In this document: positions 29,824 to 39,532 of the stretch, in pieces | Position numbering within the stretch: the first letter of the stretch is position 1 | How the letters are laid out: each line of letters starts with the position of its first letter | Source of the DNA: Desulfovulcanus ferrireducens | GTDB lineage: Bacteria > Desulfobacterota > Desulfovibrionia > Desulfovibrionales > Desulfonatronovibrionaceae | Length of the DNA stretch: 60,596 bases | Direction of reading: 5' to 3' | Assembly: GCF_018704065.1 (NCBI RefSeq) | Contig: NZ_JAGUQP010000019.1 | Location: 1 to 60,596, forward strand | Translations under genes and position numbers: made by a program | The notes under the pieces: generated by a model | Told to the model about the DNA's origin: nothing | What the model saw: only the letters and a program-made list of their open reading frames with translations | The model's database searches: none

Positions 29824-31032
29824 ATGAACAAAATAAAAATTTTATTTGTTGATGATGAGCCCAATGTATTAAGCGGGTTGAGGCGGATGCTCTATCCCAT
29901 GCGCAAAGAATGGGATATGACTTTTGTTGATAATTCGGCCGAGGCCCTGTCTTTGGTCAAGGAGAAGAGTTTTGATGTGGTTGTCGCGGATATGCGTATG
30001 CCGGTCATGAGCGGGGCAGATTTGTTGACCAGGATCAGCAAAATTCAGCCTCGAGTAGTACGCATCATTTTGTCCGGTCACTCAGATAAAGAAATGATTA
30101 TGCAAACAGTGCCCGTGACTCATCAGTTCCTGACTAAGCCCTGCTCTCCAGATAAACTTAAAAATGTTATCCAGAGATGCATGGCCTTGAGGAATCTGTT
30201 TAAGGACAAGAGCTTACTTGATGTAGTAGGCCGAGTTAAGTCATTACCCAGCCTGCCAGATATTTATATCCAACTAAAGGAAGAAATTCGCTCGGATAAA
30301 GCTACGCCTAAGAGTATTGGTGATATTATTTCTAAAGATGTAGCCATGTCTGCTAAAGTTTTGCAGATGGTCAATTCCGCTTTTTTCGCTTTGGTAAGAA
30401 AAGTTTCTAGTATTGAACAAGCTGTAGTTTATTTGGGGTTGGATACTATAAGATTCCTTGTTTTAGGAATGCATATTTTCAATAAGCTGGAAAAACTTAA
30501 AATCGGAAAGTTTTCTTTGAAAAGTCAGGTTAAGCATAGTCTGGAAGTGGCTAGTATGGTTTCTTCTTTATGTAAATTTGAAAATCTACCCAAGGATGTT
30601 CAAGAGATTGCTTTTTTTGCCGGCCTGTTTCACGATTGTGGTGTTTTGATCTTAGCTCAGAACATGCCGAAAGAATATGAAGAAGCAGTAAACTTTGCTG
30701 AAGAAAAAAGGCTGTGTTTGTATCTGGCTGAACTGGATGTTTTTGGCGTTTCGCATGCTGAAATCGGGGCTTATCTGTTAAATATATGGGGGCTTCCAGA
30801 AGAAATGGTTAGGGCGGCGGCCTTTCACCATAATCCAATGGCAGCTTATTCTTCCCGGTTGGATTGCCTGTCTTTGGTTCATATTGCTGATCGTCTGGAA
30901 CATCTAAAATCACCGATGAATGTAGTTGGCCCTGTCTGCCCTGTTGATAAAGACTTGATAGAAAAATTCGGCATACAGGATAAATTCATTAGTTGGCGAG
31001 ACTTGTTGGTAAAGGAGAAAGTAGGTGAATAA
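29824..31032 (+). CDS. Response regulator with HDOD output domain
   Basis: 402 residues. The receiver domain spans 1-120 with phospho-acceptor D56 (VVADMRMPVMSG). An HDOD domain follows, about 140-345 (LPSLPDIYIQL, ISKDVAMSAKVLQMVNSAFF, FFAGLFHDCG). HDOD proteins usually act as non-enzymatic signalling hubs. Its last eight bases overlap the next regulator gene, so they are coexpressed, probably downstream of the PAS kinase. Confidence 0.9.
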   Translation: MNKIKILFVDDEPNVLSGLRRMLYPMRKEWDMTFVDNSAEALSLVKEKSFDVVVADMRMPVMSGADLLTRISKIQPRVVRIILSGHSDKEMIMQTVPVTHQFLTKPCSPDKLKNVIQRCMALRNLFKDKSLLDVVGRVKSLPSLPDIYIQLKEEIRSDKATPKSIGDIISKDVAMSAKVLQMVNSAFFALVRKVSSIEQAVVYLGLDTIRFLVLGMHIFNKLEKLKIGKFSLKSQVKHSLEVASMVSSLCKFENLPKDVQEIAFFAGLFHDCGVLILAQNMPKEYEEAVNFAEEKRLCLYLAELDVFGVSHAEIGAYLLNIWGLPEEMVRAAAFHHNPMAAYSSRLDCLSLVHIADRLEHLKSPMNVVGPVCPVDKDLIEKFGIQDKFISWRDLLVKEKVGE

Positions 31033-32206
31033 GGAGAAAATCCTTTTTGTTGATGATGACGTCAACATTCTGGATGGGTTTCGTCGGTCTTTGCAGCGGC
31101 AATTTCAGGTAGAAACTGCTGTCGGCCCGATTCAGGGGTTGAAAATGTTTAATGATTTCGGTCCATTTGCCGTTGTGGTGGCTGATTTAAAAATGCCCAA
31201 GATGGATGGTATTGAGTTTCTAACCAGGATCAAAGAGTTTTATCCTGAAACGGTCCGCATTATGCTTACAGGGCATGGAGATATGGAGGTGGCTATAGAT
31301 GCTATTAATAGTGGTCAGGTGTTTCGTTTTCTGATCAAGCCTTGTAGCAAGACTAACTTGATTAAAGCTTTGGAGGCAGCCATTAAGCAGTATAGGTTAG
31401 TCCGTGCAGAAAAGGAGATAATGGAAAAGACTCTGACCGGAACTATCAATGTTTTGACAGAGATTTTGAGTATCACCAATGAAGAAGCCTTGGGTCGAAC
31501 TTCCCGCATCAAACGCTATGTACGCGATGTAGCTATTCACTTGGGCGAGACAGATGTCTGGTTATATGAGACTGGCGCTATATTATCTCAGATCGGGTGT
31601 ATTATTTTGCCTCCAGGGGTATTGGATAAAGTGCGCACTGGGGAGAGACTAGAGGGAGAAGAATTACAGCTATATATGCAGCACCCCTTTATCGCCTCTG
31701 ATCTTCTTCGTAATATCCCGCGTATGGAAAAGGTTGCAGATATGATCGCCTATCAGGAAAAGCACTATGACGGAAAAGGTGTACCCTTTGATCATGTACG
31801 CGGAGACGACATACCTTTGGGAGCAAGAATTTTAAAGGTGGTTTTAGACTTTGATCTCCTGGAAACCAGGGGGTATTCCAAGCGGGATAGTATATATAAA
31901 ATGGCGAAGCGTAAGGGCAGATACGACCCAAAAGTATTCAAGGCTTTTTTGGAAGTGCTCCAATTGGAGCAACATTACAAAATCAGAAAGGTCCACATAG
32001 ATGACTTGTTTCCTTTCGTAGTCCTTTTAGAAGACATTGTTGCTTTAAATGGAGTGGTGCTTTTAAAAAAAGGACACGAAGTTACTGAAACCATCATTGA
32101 GAAGCTTAGACTCATGGACAAAGCTTACGGAATTAAGCAGCCCATTGAAGCGCTTATCCCCCCCTCAAAAATAATCGAGGAAAAGAGAAACCTTCTGGAA
32201 AAGTAA
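31025..32206 (+). CDS. Response regulator with degenerate HD-GYP domain
   Basis: 393 residues. The receiver domain is intact with D54 (VVADLKMPKMDG). The second half aligns by eye with HD-GYP proteins (TGAILSQIGCIILPPGV, QHPFIASDLL, YQEKHYDGKGVPF, IPLGARILKVVLDFD). The metal and signature residues are changed: HDIGK is SQIGC and HHERxDGxGYP is YQEKHYDGKGVP. It therefore probably lacks phosphodiesterase activity and may act as a c-di-GMP sensor or protein-interaction output. It overlaps the HDOD regulator gene by eight bases. Confidence 0.85.
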   Translation: MNKEKILFVDDDVNILDGFRRSLQRQFQVETAVGPIQGLKMFNDFGPFAVVVADLKMPKMDGIEFLTRIKEFYPETVRIMLTGHGDMEVAIDAINSGQVFRFLIKPCSKTNLIKALEAAIKQYRLVRAEKEIMEKTLTGTINVLTEILSITNEEALGRTSRIKRYVRDVAIHLGETDVWLYETGAILSQIGCIILPPGVLDKVRTGERLEGEELQLYMQHPFIASDLLRNIPRMEKVADMIAYQEKHYDGKGVPFDHVRGDDIPLGARILKVVLDFDLLETRGYSKRDSIYKMAKRKGRYDPKVFKAFLEVLQLEQHYKIRKVHIDDLFPFVVLLEDIVALNGVVLLKKGHEVTETIIEKLRLMDKAYGIKQPIEALIPPSKIIEEKRNLLEK

Positions 32207-32307
32207 AAAAAATTTTACATAACAATCAGGTCAGAGATATGGTATTAGTAGTCGAATAGTGGAGGGGATTAAATTAAAAATCAAAAAACCTCTAAGGAAG
32301 TTTAACC

Positions 32308-34473
32308 ATGAGACGTTATCTTAACCTTGGATTTCTGGCTATATTCCTCATGTTATGCATGATTTCTTTTTACGCTTTGTGGAGCGGTGAGAGAATAAGA
32401 AAGATTTTCATCGATTTGAAAAATGATATTGTCCCCTCTGCCATGTTAATGTCTAAAATGAAAAGCGAGACTTTCAAAACATCTCATTTATTGATGGATT
32501 ATGTTATACATGGAGATGATGAAAACAAAAGAGCAGTAGAAATAAGTTTAAATGAATTAAAAAAATACGGGGAAGAGCATTTAAAATATGAAAGTGACAT
32601 AGGTCTTGAAGAAAAAAGGGAGGCAATTGAATTACTTGCCAAAATAGAAAATTTGGAATCGGCAGTTACTGAAATATTGATGTTAAAAGAGCATGGGATG
32701 AATCTTGATAAGATGGTGGATGAAGTAGAGAAAAAAGTTCATCCTGCTATTAAGATTCTCGTCAGACAAATAGAAAGACGCAAGAAAGAGTACATGCAAA
32801 AACTAGCGCTAGCAGAAAGTCAAAGTTTGAATCAACAAAATAAGGTTGTAAAGGTTGTTTTACTATTAAGTATACTCTTTACACTCACAGCACTTTCTGT
32901 CTGGCTATTAGTGATGAAACAGTTTTCAAGGTACATAAGAGAGCGTAATTTGGCTCTGGACAGGCTTGGGGCTGAAAAGGAAAGGCTGGCAGTCACCCTT
33001 CGTAGTATTGGAGACGGAGTTATTGCAACAGACACTGATGGTAAGATTGTTTTGATCAATAAGGTTGCTGAGGATTTGACCGGCTGGTCACAAGAAGAGG
33101 CTGTTGGCAAGCCCATTAATGAAGTTTTTCATATTATTGATGAAAAGACCGGGGAGCCTTGTGAGAATCCGGTTGAAAAGGTGTTTAAAACGAACAGAAT
33201 TACTGACTTAGCTAATCATACAGCACTTATATCTCGCGATGGAACTGTACGAAGCATAGCAGACAGCGGCGCTCCGATTCGGGATAGCGAAGGTCGAATT
33301 GTGGGGGCGGTTCTTGTATTTCGCGATATTACCGACCAGAAAAAAATGCGTGAGCAAATGTTCAGGAGTCAGAAACTTGAGTCCATTGCGCTTTTAGCAG
33401 GCGGTATAGCCCACGATTTTAATAATATTTTGACCGCATTAATGGGCAATATAAGTTTGGCCAAGACTCAATTAAGTACGGAAGACAAGGCCTATAGCCT
33501 GCTAACCTCCACAGAAAATGCTTCTCGCAGGGCCAGCCAATTAACTCAGCAACTGCTGACTTTTGCAAAGGGTGGAGAGCCCGTCAAAGAAACCGCAACC
33601 TTAGCAACGCTAATAAAAGACTCAGCGAATTTTGTACTTGCGGGAAGCAATGTTAAATGTAGTTTTGATATACCCAAGGAACTCTGGACTGTTGACATCG
33701 ATACCGGTCAGATTAGTCAAGTCATTCAGAATATTGTCCTCAACGCTAAGCATGCCATGCCGGATGGAGGAACAATAAATATAAAATGTGAAAATTTTAT
33801 TAATGATTCGCGAACCATCCCATCGTTGCCCCCTGGAAATTTTGTTAAGATAACCATACAGGATCATGGCATTGGAATACCGGAAAAGTATCTTGATAAG
33901 ATATTCGATCCCTATTTCACCACAAAAGAATCGGGAAGCGGTTTGGGGCTTGCCGTATGTTATTCAATTATCCAAAAACATGATGGTCACATTATGGTAG
34001 AATCAACACCAGGTGTTGGCACGACATTCACGATTTATCTGCCGGCCTCTCAGAAAGAAATGACTTCACTCTTTGATGATGAGCAACTGTTAACAGGAAA
34101 AGGCAAGATTTTAATAATGGATGATGAGGAGTTGGTCAGGGAAGTTAGTAAAGAAATATTTAGTAGTTTGGGATATGAAGTGGAGCTTGCCAAGGACGGT
34201 GAGGAAATGATCGAGTTATACCAGAAGGCCAAGAAAGCTGGAAAGCCCTTTGATGTAGTCATTATGGATCTGACAATACCTGGTGGTATGGGAGGCAAGG
34301 AAGCAATTAGGAAGTTGCTTGAGATTGATCCTCAAGTAAAAGCTATTGTCTCAAGTGGTTATTCGAACGACTCTGTCATGGCTAACTATAGCGAATACGG
34401 ATTCAAAGCATGTTTGGTCAAACCATATAAAATTGAACAAGTTAGCCAAATATTAAGGCAACTCATAGATTAA
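32308..34473 (+). CDS. Membrane hybrid sensor histidine kinase
   Basis: 721 residues. Membrane helices at about 5-25 and 182-203 enclose a helical periplasmic sensor of about 155 residues (four-helix-bundle type, as in methyl-accepting proteins). A PAS domain follows (about 225-345), then a phosphoacceptor helix with H369 in GGIAHDFNNILT. The ATPase domain has NIVLNAKHAM, DHGIGIPEK and GSGLGLAVCYS. The C-terminal receiver has D654 (VVIMDLTIPGG). It probably feeds phosphate to the preceding regulators. A GGAAG ribosome site precedes the ATG. Confidence 0.9.
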   Translation: MRRYLNLGFLAIFLMLCMISFYALWSGERIRKIFIDLKNDIVPSAMLMSKMKSETFKTSHLLMDYVIHGDDENKRAVEISLNELKKYGEEHLKYESDIGLEEKREAIELLAKIENLESAVTEILMLKEHGMNLDKMVDEVEKKVHPAIKILVRQIERRKKEYMQKLALAESQSLNQQNKVVKVVLLLSILFTLTALSVWLLVMKQFSRYIRERNLALDRLGAEKERLAVTLRSIGDGVIATDTDGKIVLINKVAEDLTGWSQEEAVGKPINEVFHIIDEKTGEPCENPVEKVFKTNRITDLANHTALISRDGTVRSIADSGAPIRDSEGRIVGAVLVFRDITDQKKMREQMFRSQKLESIALLAGGIAHDFNNILTALMGNISLAKTQLSTEDKAYSLLTSTENASRRASQLTQQLLTFAKGGEPVKETATLATLIKDSANFVLAGSNVKCSFDIPKELWTVDIDTGQISQVIQNIVLNAKHAMPDGGTINIKCENFINDSRTIPSLPPGNFVKITIQDHGIGIPEKYLDKIFDPYFTTKESGSGLGLAVCYSIIQKHDGHIMVESTPGVGTTFTIYLPASQKEMTSLFDDEQLLTGKGKILIMDDEELVREVSKEIFSSLGYEVELAKDGEEMIELYQKAKKAGKPFDVVIMDLTIPGGMGGKEAIRKLLEIDPQVKAIVSSGYSNDSVMANYSEYGFKACLVKPYKIEQVSQILRQLID

Positions 34474-34818
34474 CTGGGAGGCAAGTTCGACTTTTTAGGG
34501 GCGCATCCGATAGCTGCAATTTGGTTGGCTGGGTGAGTAGTTGAGTGGAGTGAGTGGGGAGTGTAAGGTGTTCAGGGTGGAGATAGATGGTATGAAAAAT
34601 AGTTTTGAGACTTTAGAAGCCTGGCCAATGCAGACGGGTAGAGCGGATATGGGAATCCGTAGTAGAATTTTTTCCTGATTGCCGCCAGATTCTCGATTAT
34701 TACCACTGCACAGGTTTGATTACTTAATTATGACAAAATTTTGCTGAATATGAACAAGAAAAGAGAAAACAAACAGCAGTTGCAATGACAAAATAAGGCT
34801 TCTCAAAAATCAGTGCAA
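34474..34818. other. Gene-free gap with degenerate GAGTAGTTGAGTGG tract
   Basis: Holds a GCGCATCCGATAGCTGCAAT word also seen at 45528-45547 (GATGCATCCGATGACTGCA-like). A low-complexity tract of GTGAGTAG/TTGAGTGG units follows at 34530-34580, then AT-rich sequence. No gene or strong terminator stands out. Confidence 0.5.
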
Positions 34819-35511
34819 CTAGCGGATGTTCCTCCATGTAAGAGAGCTGTTTTTTAGAACCAGTTCTTTCACTTCCGCTTCAAGTGGCAGACACAGCAAA
34901 TAATCAACCGCACGTGCTACTTCATCTGGATACAAAACTCCTTTTTTGGGAATAAAGGGCATCTTATTTAAAAGTTTTGTCTTAACTATACCGGGATAAA
35001 TAGAGCTTACCTTGATGCCATATCGTTTACCTTCCTTGTACATTACCTCTGCAAGTCCTCTTAAGGCAAATTTAAAAGGACAATATGCAACTCCATAAGG
35101 AAATCCTTCCAATCCTGAGACAGAATTGACAAAGACAATATAACCATGTTTTTGTTTTAAAAATACCTTATACGCGAGTTGTGTAAGATAAAAAGGCACT
35201 TTGAAATTTGCTTCATAGGAGGAATTTATCAAATCCAGGGTTGCATCTTCTACCTTGGCATAAAAACCGTCTCCTATGGCATTAATAAAAACATGAGGTG
35301 TAAAAGAAGAAAAAGCTTGAAGAACCATTTTTTCATTTGCAAAAAGTTCTTGGATAGAAAGGAAACTAACATCCCTTCCCTCTAACTTCCTTGCCAGGTC
35401 TTCTCTTTTGTTTTCATCTTTGTAGAGAAGAAGCAAAGAGTGGTTTTTTGATAGCAGATTGGAAATAGATGTTCCAATATCACCTGTTGCTCCGGCAATG
35501 ATGATGTTCAT
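34819..35511 (-). CDS. Short-chain dehydrogenase/reductase
   Basis: 230 residues, classical SDR size. The NAD(P) loop is GATGDIG near residues 7-13. The active-site Ser lies in FVNSVSGLEG and the YxxxK pair in AYCPFKFAL. The NAG-like motif reads FINAIGDG. The substrate is unknown. It is the last gene of a three-gene unit with trpB2 and orf93, each overlapping the next by four bases. Confidence 0.85.
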   Translation of the reverse strand: MNIIIAGATGDIGTSISNLLSKNHSLLLLYKDENKREDLARKLEGRDVSFLSIQELFANEKMVLQAFSSFTPHVFINAIGDGFYAKVEDATLDLINSSYEANFKVPFYLTQLAYKVFLKQKHGYIVFVNSVSGLEGFPYGVAYCPFKFALRGLAEVMYKEGKRYGIKVSSIYPGIVKTKLLNKMPFIPKKGVLYPDEVARAVDYLLCLPLEAEVKELVLKNSSLTWRNIR

Positions 35512-35789
35512 TTTTCTTTTGCCTTTTCTATCAACTCGACCAGGCTCAATATCTTTGGTTTTGGCGGACTGTTAAAAGTTTTTTGCCATTCTTCCTGGTC
35601 AAGCTCCTGGCGCAGGTAGCTCTCCACCGGAAAGTAAGTTTGCCAGCAGGAGATCATCTTGTAGCACGGAAGCCCTTGGTTTTCGCGTCGGCAATAGGAA
35701 AAAGAAACCTGATGCCCTAACCGAGGACAACGTACTTCAAGATGATCCCCAGGCGGTGTTATAAGTTTATCTTGTTTTTCTTGATTCAT
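35508..35789 (-). CDS. Small Cys-containing hypothetical protein (orf93)
   Basis: 93 residues with four Cys spaced as in [13 protein letters not shown] and [11 protein letters not shown], which could form a metal site, and a C-terminal helix ([13 protein letters not shown]). It overlaps both neighbouring genes by four bases, so it is translated as part of the trpB2-SDR operon. Similar small proteins occur in Desulfovibrio-type genomes as far as I know, but I cannot name a family. Confidence 0.65.
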   Translation of the reverse strand: MNQEKQDKLITPPGDHLEVRCPRLGHQVSFSYCRRENQGLPCYKMISCWQTYFPVESYLRQELDQEEWQKTFNSPPKPKILSLVELIEKAKEK

Positions 35790-37165
35790 CCATGTTTTCT
35801 CTGAGTCGGTTTTGGCAGCCCTTCTAGTTCTTTGAGTGACTTTTCAATTTCTTCAGCAGGCATTGCGTAGTTAGAAAGTTTTCCTGAAAGATATGCTTCG
35901 TATGCTGCCATATCAACCAGTCCATGTCCACTCCAGGTAAAAAGGATTACCTTTTCTTTTCCTTCTTCCCTGGCTTTTTTGGCCTCCTGAATTACCGCGG
36001 CAATGGCATGGTTGGTTTCAGGGGCGGGGATAAATCCTTCGCTTCTGGCCCAGGTTACACCGGCTGCAAAGGTTTCCAATTGATGTACAGAGGCAGGAGT
36101 TACCAGGTTATCAATAACCAGTTTACTTACAATAGGAGCCATTCCGTGGTACCTGAGACCGCCAGCATGGAGTGGAGCAGGCATGAAATTATGCCCTAAT
36201 GTATGCATCGGCAGAAGAGGGGTTGTTTTGGCTGTATCACCAAAGTCATAAGCATAAGGGCCTTTGGTCAATGTTGGACAGGAAGCTGGTTCTACGGCCA
36301 GGATCTCTACCTGTTTTCCATGAATCTTATCGCGAACATACGGGATGGCTAAACCTGCGAAGTTACTTCCCCCTCCGGCGCATCCGATGACTACATCCGG
36401 GTATTCTTCGATCATGGCCATTTGCTTTTGGGCTTCTAACCCGATAATGGTTTGATGCAGCAGAACATGGTTCAAGACACTTCCCAGGGCGTATTTGGTC
36501 CCCTCACCGGTTACAGCGGCTTCAACAGCTTCGCTGATGGCGATCCCCAGGCTACCCGGTGAATCAGGATCAGCCTTCAAGATTTCCCTTCCGGCATTGG
36601 TTTTGTCACTTGGGCTGGCAATGCATTTGGCTCCCCAGGTCTCCATCATCAGACGACGATAGGGTTTTTGGTTGTAACTTATTTTGACCATGTACACTTC
36701 GCATTCCAGTCCAAACAGGGAACAGGCAAAAGAAAGGGCGCTTCCCCATTGTCCGGCACCGGTCTCGGTACATATTTTTTGAGTCCCTGCTTCTTTGTTG
36801 TAATAGGCCTGAGGGATAGCGGTGTTGGGCTTGTGGCTTCCGGCTGGGCTTACTCCTTCGTGCTTATAATAGATTCTGGCCGGGGTATCTAACGCTTTTT
36901 CAAGAGCCCTGGCCCTATAGAGTGGCGAGGGACGCCACATTGCATATTTTTCCAGAACAGGCTCAGGGATATCAATAAATCTCTCCTGGCTAACTTCCTG
37001 TTCAATAAGGTTCATTGGGAAGATTGGTGCCAGGTCATCGGCAGTGACTGGTTTCCCTGTTCCCGGATGGAGCGGCGGGTCCATGGGTGTGGGAAGATCT
37101 GCAAGAATATTATACCACTGACGTGGTATCTCAGAATCGGGCAAAACAATCTTTTTAAAGTCCAT
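35786..37165 (-). CDS. trpB: Tryptophan synthase beta chain, TrpB2 type
   Basis: 459 residues, longer than TrpB1 (about 400) and with the N-terminal extension typical of the TrpB2 group ([24 protein letters not shown]). The PLP lysine is K112 in [21 protein letters not shown] and the phosphate-binding [11 protein letters not shown] loop are present. TrpB2 enzymes condense indole or phosphoserine with serine and often occur without TrpA. Here trpA is not adjacent. It heads an operon with orf93 and an SDR gene, which is unlike a standard trp operon. Confidence 0.88.
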   Translation of the reverse strand: MDFKKIVLPDSEIPRQWYNILADLPTPMDPPLHPGTGKPVTADDLAPIFPMNLIEQEVSQERFIDIPEPVLEKYAMWRPSPLYRARALEKALDTPARIYYKHEGVSPAGSHKPNTAIPQAYYNKEAGTQKICTETGAGQWGSALSFACSLFGLECEVYMVKISYNQKPYRRLMMETWGAKCIASPSDKTNAGREILKADPDSPGSLGIAISEAVEAAVTGEGTKYALGSVLNHVLLHQTIIGLEAQKQMAMIEEYPDVVIGCAGGGSNFAGLAIPYVRDKIHGKQVEILAVEPASCPTLTKGPYAYDFGDTAKTTPLLPMHTLGHNFMPAPLHAGGLRYHGMAPIVSKLVIDNLVTPASVHQLETFAAGVTWARSEGFIPAPETNHAIAAVIQEAKKAREEGKEKVILFTWSGHGLVDMAAYEAYLSGKLSNYAMPAEEIEKSLKELEGLPKPTQRKHG

Positions 37166-37508
37166 AACATCTCCCTTTTGATTAATTTGTGGATAGGCGC
37201 GTGAATGGTTGAACAGTCAACTGGCTGAATGGTTGAATGGTGAAGAGATAACCTGGTACACAAAATAAACCATTTAACCAACAAACCAATCAACTAAATT
37301 AACTAAAAATATAAAGTTGCGATGTATGAATTATTTGAGGGAGATAAATAGGAGGAAAGATGGATGAAGTCAAATAGTGAGTAGTGGATGGGTGAATGGG
37401 AGAAAGGGGAGATGGGATAGGGCGAGATGGGCGGTTTGGTGAACTTGTGTCAAGCTAATTTTTTGGATAGAAGCTATAGAAGCTCTTGTTTATGTTGGTA
37501 AACACATA
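37166..37508. other. Low-complexity gap upstream of trpB2
   Basis: Contains degenerate TGGTTGAA/GAATGGT units (37205-37245) and a G-rich tract of GTGAGTAGTGGATGGG type (37370-37440). No gene can be supported. The trpB2 promoter should lie here on the minus strand. Confidence 0.5.
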
Positions 37509-37882
37509 TTAGAGCCTGCAGCCGAACCTTTTACCAATTAATTTTCATGGCTTATTCCAGTCTTGCTTTCTTTCATGCTGGTACAAAGAATTGGACCCAT
37601 CTACCCCTGTTGAATACTGGCAAAGCCAGCCCAGCTTCGCTGGATTCAACCGGGTAAAAGGCTTGCTTGCGGACAGAGCATAATGGGATATTTTGGGTAA
37701 ACAAATATTCTTTTATTATCGATAGTTATGCTCAATGTCGCAAAATATTTTGCCCATTCATCCCGATGCTCTGTTTTTTACGCAAGCTTCGCCAAGATGT
37801 GTTACCCAAGCCATTTGTAATGCATTTCAGAAACCAAGACATTCAATCAACGATGAAAATAGGGTTTGCCACAGGCTCATAA
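37509..37882. repeat. MITE-like element, family A copy in reverse orientation with nested hairpin E
   Basis: About 374 bp with ends AGAGCCTGCAGCCGAACC and, reversed, GAGCCTGTGGCAAACCC. Internal blocks follow copies 1 and 2 in inverted orientation. The extra length is the 55-bp hairpin element E at 37602-37656. It lies before the PHP-hydrolase gene. Confidence 0.85.
37602..37656. repeat. Nested-hairpin mini-element E, copy 2
   Basis: TACCCCTGTTGAAT pairs with ATTCAACCGGGTA around two inner hairpins, CTGGCAAAGCCAG and CCAGCTTCGCTGG. This is the reverse complement of the copy at 16658-16712 and lies at the equivalent site of a family A element. Confidence 0.75.
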
Positions 37883-38011
37883 ATGAATGTTGTTAGCGGG
37901 ATATTTAACATGAATCGAGGTTTCTGCGAAAGCATAGTTAAGCTGAACCAATTGTTTGATGAGCCCTCAATGGCTTTTGTAGGCGGCTTGATTCACAAAT
38001 TACGGGGTTAA

Positions 38012-38662
38012 GTGATGATTGATTTACATACACATACAACTTTTAGTGATGGGGAGCTTATCCCGGCAGAACTTGTGCGCAGGGCCAAGGTAGCCGGATA
38101 CAAGGGTGTTGCTTTTACTGATCATGCAGATCATTCCAATCTGGAACTAATTCTGGAAAATGTGCTAAGGCTTGCCCGAAAATATTCAGTTTACGCAGAT
38201 GTTGAGCTTCTGGCCGGTGTGGAGCTGACTCATGTCCCGCCCAGCCTCATTCCCGAACTTGTAAATATTGCCAGAGAAAAAGGAGCCCAGATTGTTGTGG
38301 TTCATGGCGAGACCATAGTTGAACCTGTAGCCAGGGGCACCAACCTGGCAGCAATAGAGGCCCGGGCCGATATTCTGGCCCATCCAGGCCTTATTACTCC
38401 CGAAGAAGTTAAGTTGGCTGCCCAAAACGGCGTAGCCCTGGAAATAACCACGCGCAAAGGTCACAGCTTGACCAATGGACATGTTTTTTCTCTGGCAAAG
38501 AAGTTTGGGGCCAGCCTGGTTATAAATAACGATGCTCATGCACCAGGGGATCTGGTCAGTCAGGAACTTCGAAGAAAAATTGCTTTTGGCGCCGGTATGG
38601 ATGAAGGTGACTATCTTTTGGCTGAACAAAACAGTTTGTCGATTATGCGCGAGAGAAGATAA
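38012..38662 (+). CDS. PHP-domain phosphoesterase/hydrolase
   Basis: 216 residues. Metal-binding His/Asp motifs of the PHP superfamily are present: DLHTHTTFSDGEL at the N-terminus, FTDHADHSN, VVHGET, DILAHPGLI and NNDAHAPGD. It resembles histidinol-phosphatase-type and YcdX-like PHP proteins; the substrate is not defined. Two adjacent ATG codons (38012, 38015) are both usable. The sirtuin gene follows after 12 bases on the same strand. Confidence 0.85.
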   Translation: MMIDLHTHTTFSDGELIPAELVRRAKVAGYKGVAFTDHADHSNLELILENVLRLARKYSVYADVELLAGVELTHVPPSLIPELVNIAREKGAQIVVVHGETIVEPVARGTNLAAIEARADILAHPGLITPEEVKLAAQNGVALEITTRKGHSLTNGHVFSLAKKFGASLVINNDAHAPGDLVSQELRRKIAFGAGMDEGDYLLAEQNSLSIMRERR

Positions 38663-38674
38663 GAAAGAAAATAA

Positions 38675-39433
38675 ATGGTTAAGGATTGGCGAGGATTGGC
38701 TGAACAGGGGGCTCGTGTGTGGGCCGGGTGCAGATTTCCTGTTGCTTTGACCGGAGCGGGGATCTCCGTTCCCAGTGGTATACCGGATTTTCGCAGCCCC
38801 GGAGGCCTTTGGTCAAAATATGACCCTCAGACGGTTTGTTCTGACTGGGCTCTGGAAAATAACCCTAGAGGTGTGTGGGAGTTCTTGCTGGATGCGGTGC
38901 AAATGTTTGCCCGCGCTAAACCCAACGCAGCACACAAGGCCTTGGCCAGGTTGGAGGAAAGAGGTTTTTTGCAAGCTATTATTACCCAAAATATCGATAA
39001 CTTGCATCAGCAAGCAGGCTCAAAAAACGTTATCGAGTTTCACGGCAGTTGCCAGAAGTTTTATTGCAACGGGTGCCATACCGAGTTTGATCCCGGCCAG
39101 GCCTTGCAATTGACTTTTAGGGATATACCCTGGAAATGTCATAGGTGCAGTGGAGTTGTTAGGCCGGATGTAGTCTTTTTTGGTGAGCAGATTCCTGTGC
39201 AGGCTTTAATCCAGAGTCAGGACTTGGCTGACAGGGCTGATTTGCTTGTAATTGTAGGGACTTCAGGTGAAGTAGCTCCGGCCAATACTTTGCCGTATAT
39301 AGTCAAAAGGCATGGTGGCAAGGTAATTGAGGTCAACCTGGGCCCGACCAATTATGCGGGGCTTTCTGACGTGCGTATCGATGGACCGGCCGAGGAGGTC
39401 TTGCCCTTTATGGCTGATTTGATCATAAACTGA
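38675..39433 (+). CDS. cobB: NAD-dependent protein deacylase (sirtuin)
   Basis: 252 residues. Sirtuin motifs are GAGISVPSGIPDFRS, QNIDNLH (105-111) and the catalytic H123 in EFHGS. The zinc module is C131/C134 in CNGC and the CHRC pair. IVGTSGEVAPAN and VIEVNLGP also match. It removes acyl groups from lysine using NAD. It is coupled to the PHP gene. The acyl preference cannot be read from the sequence. Confidence 0.92.
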   Translation: MVKDWRGLAEQGARVWAGCRFPVALTGAGISVPSGIPDFRSPGGLWSKYDPQTVCSDWALENNPRGVWEFLLDAVQMFARAKPNAAHKALARLEERGFLQAIITQNIDNLHQQAGSKNVIEFHGSCQKFYCNGCHTEFDPGQALQLTFRDIPWKCHRCSGVVRPDVVFFGEQIPVQALIQSQDLADRADLLVIVGTSGEVAPANTLPYIVKRHGGKVIEVNLGPTNYAGLSDVRIDGPAEEVLPFMADLIIN

Positions 39434-39532
39434 AAGGGTGAAGATGTGCGTGCAAGTAGTTTGGCTTTCCGGGGATTTTTTTGTGATATAATTTTTATAA
39501 AAACAACATGTTAAAACAAATTAATATCTAAA

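Noticed and set aside
38186-38629. A 147-codon open frame opposite the PHP gene
   Set aside because: Antisense shadow; the PHP motifs on the + strand are clear.
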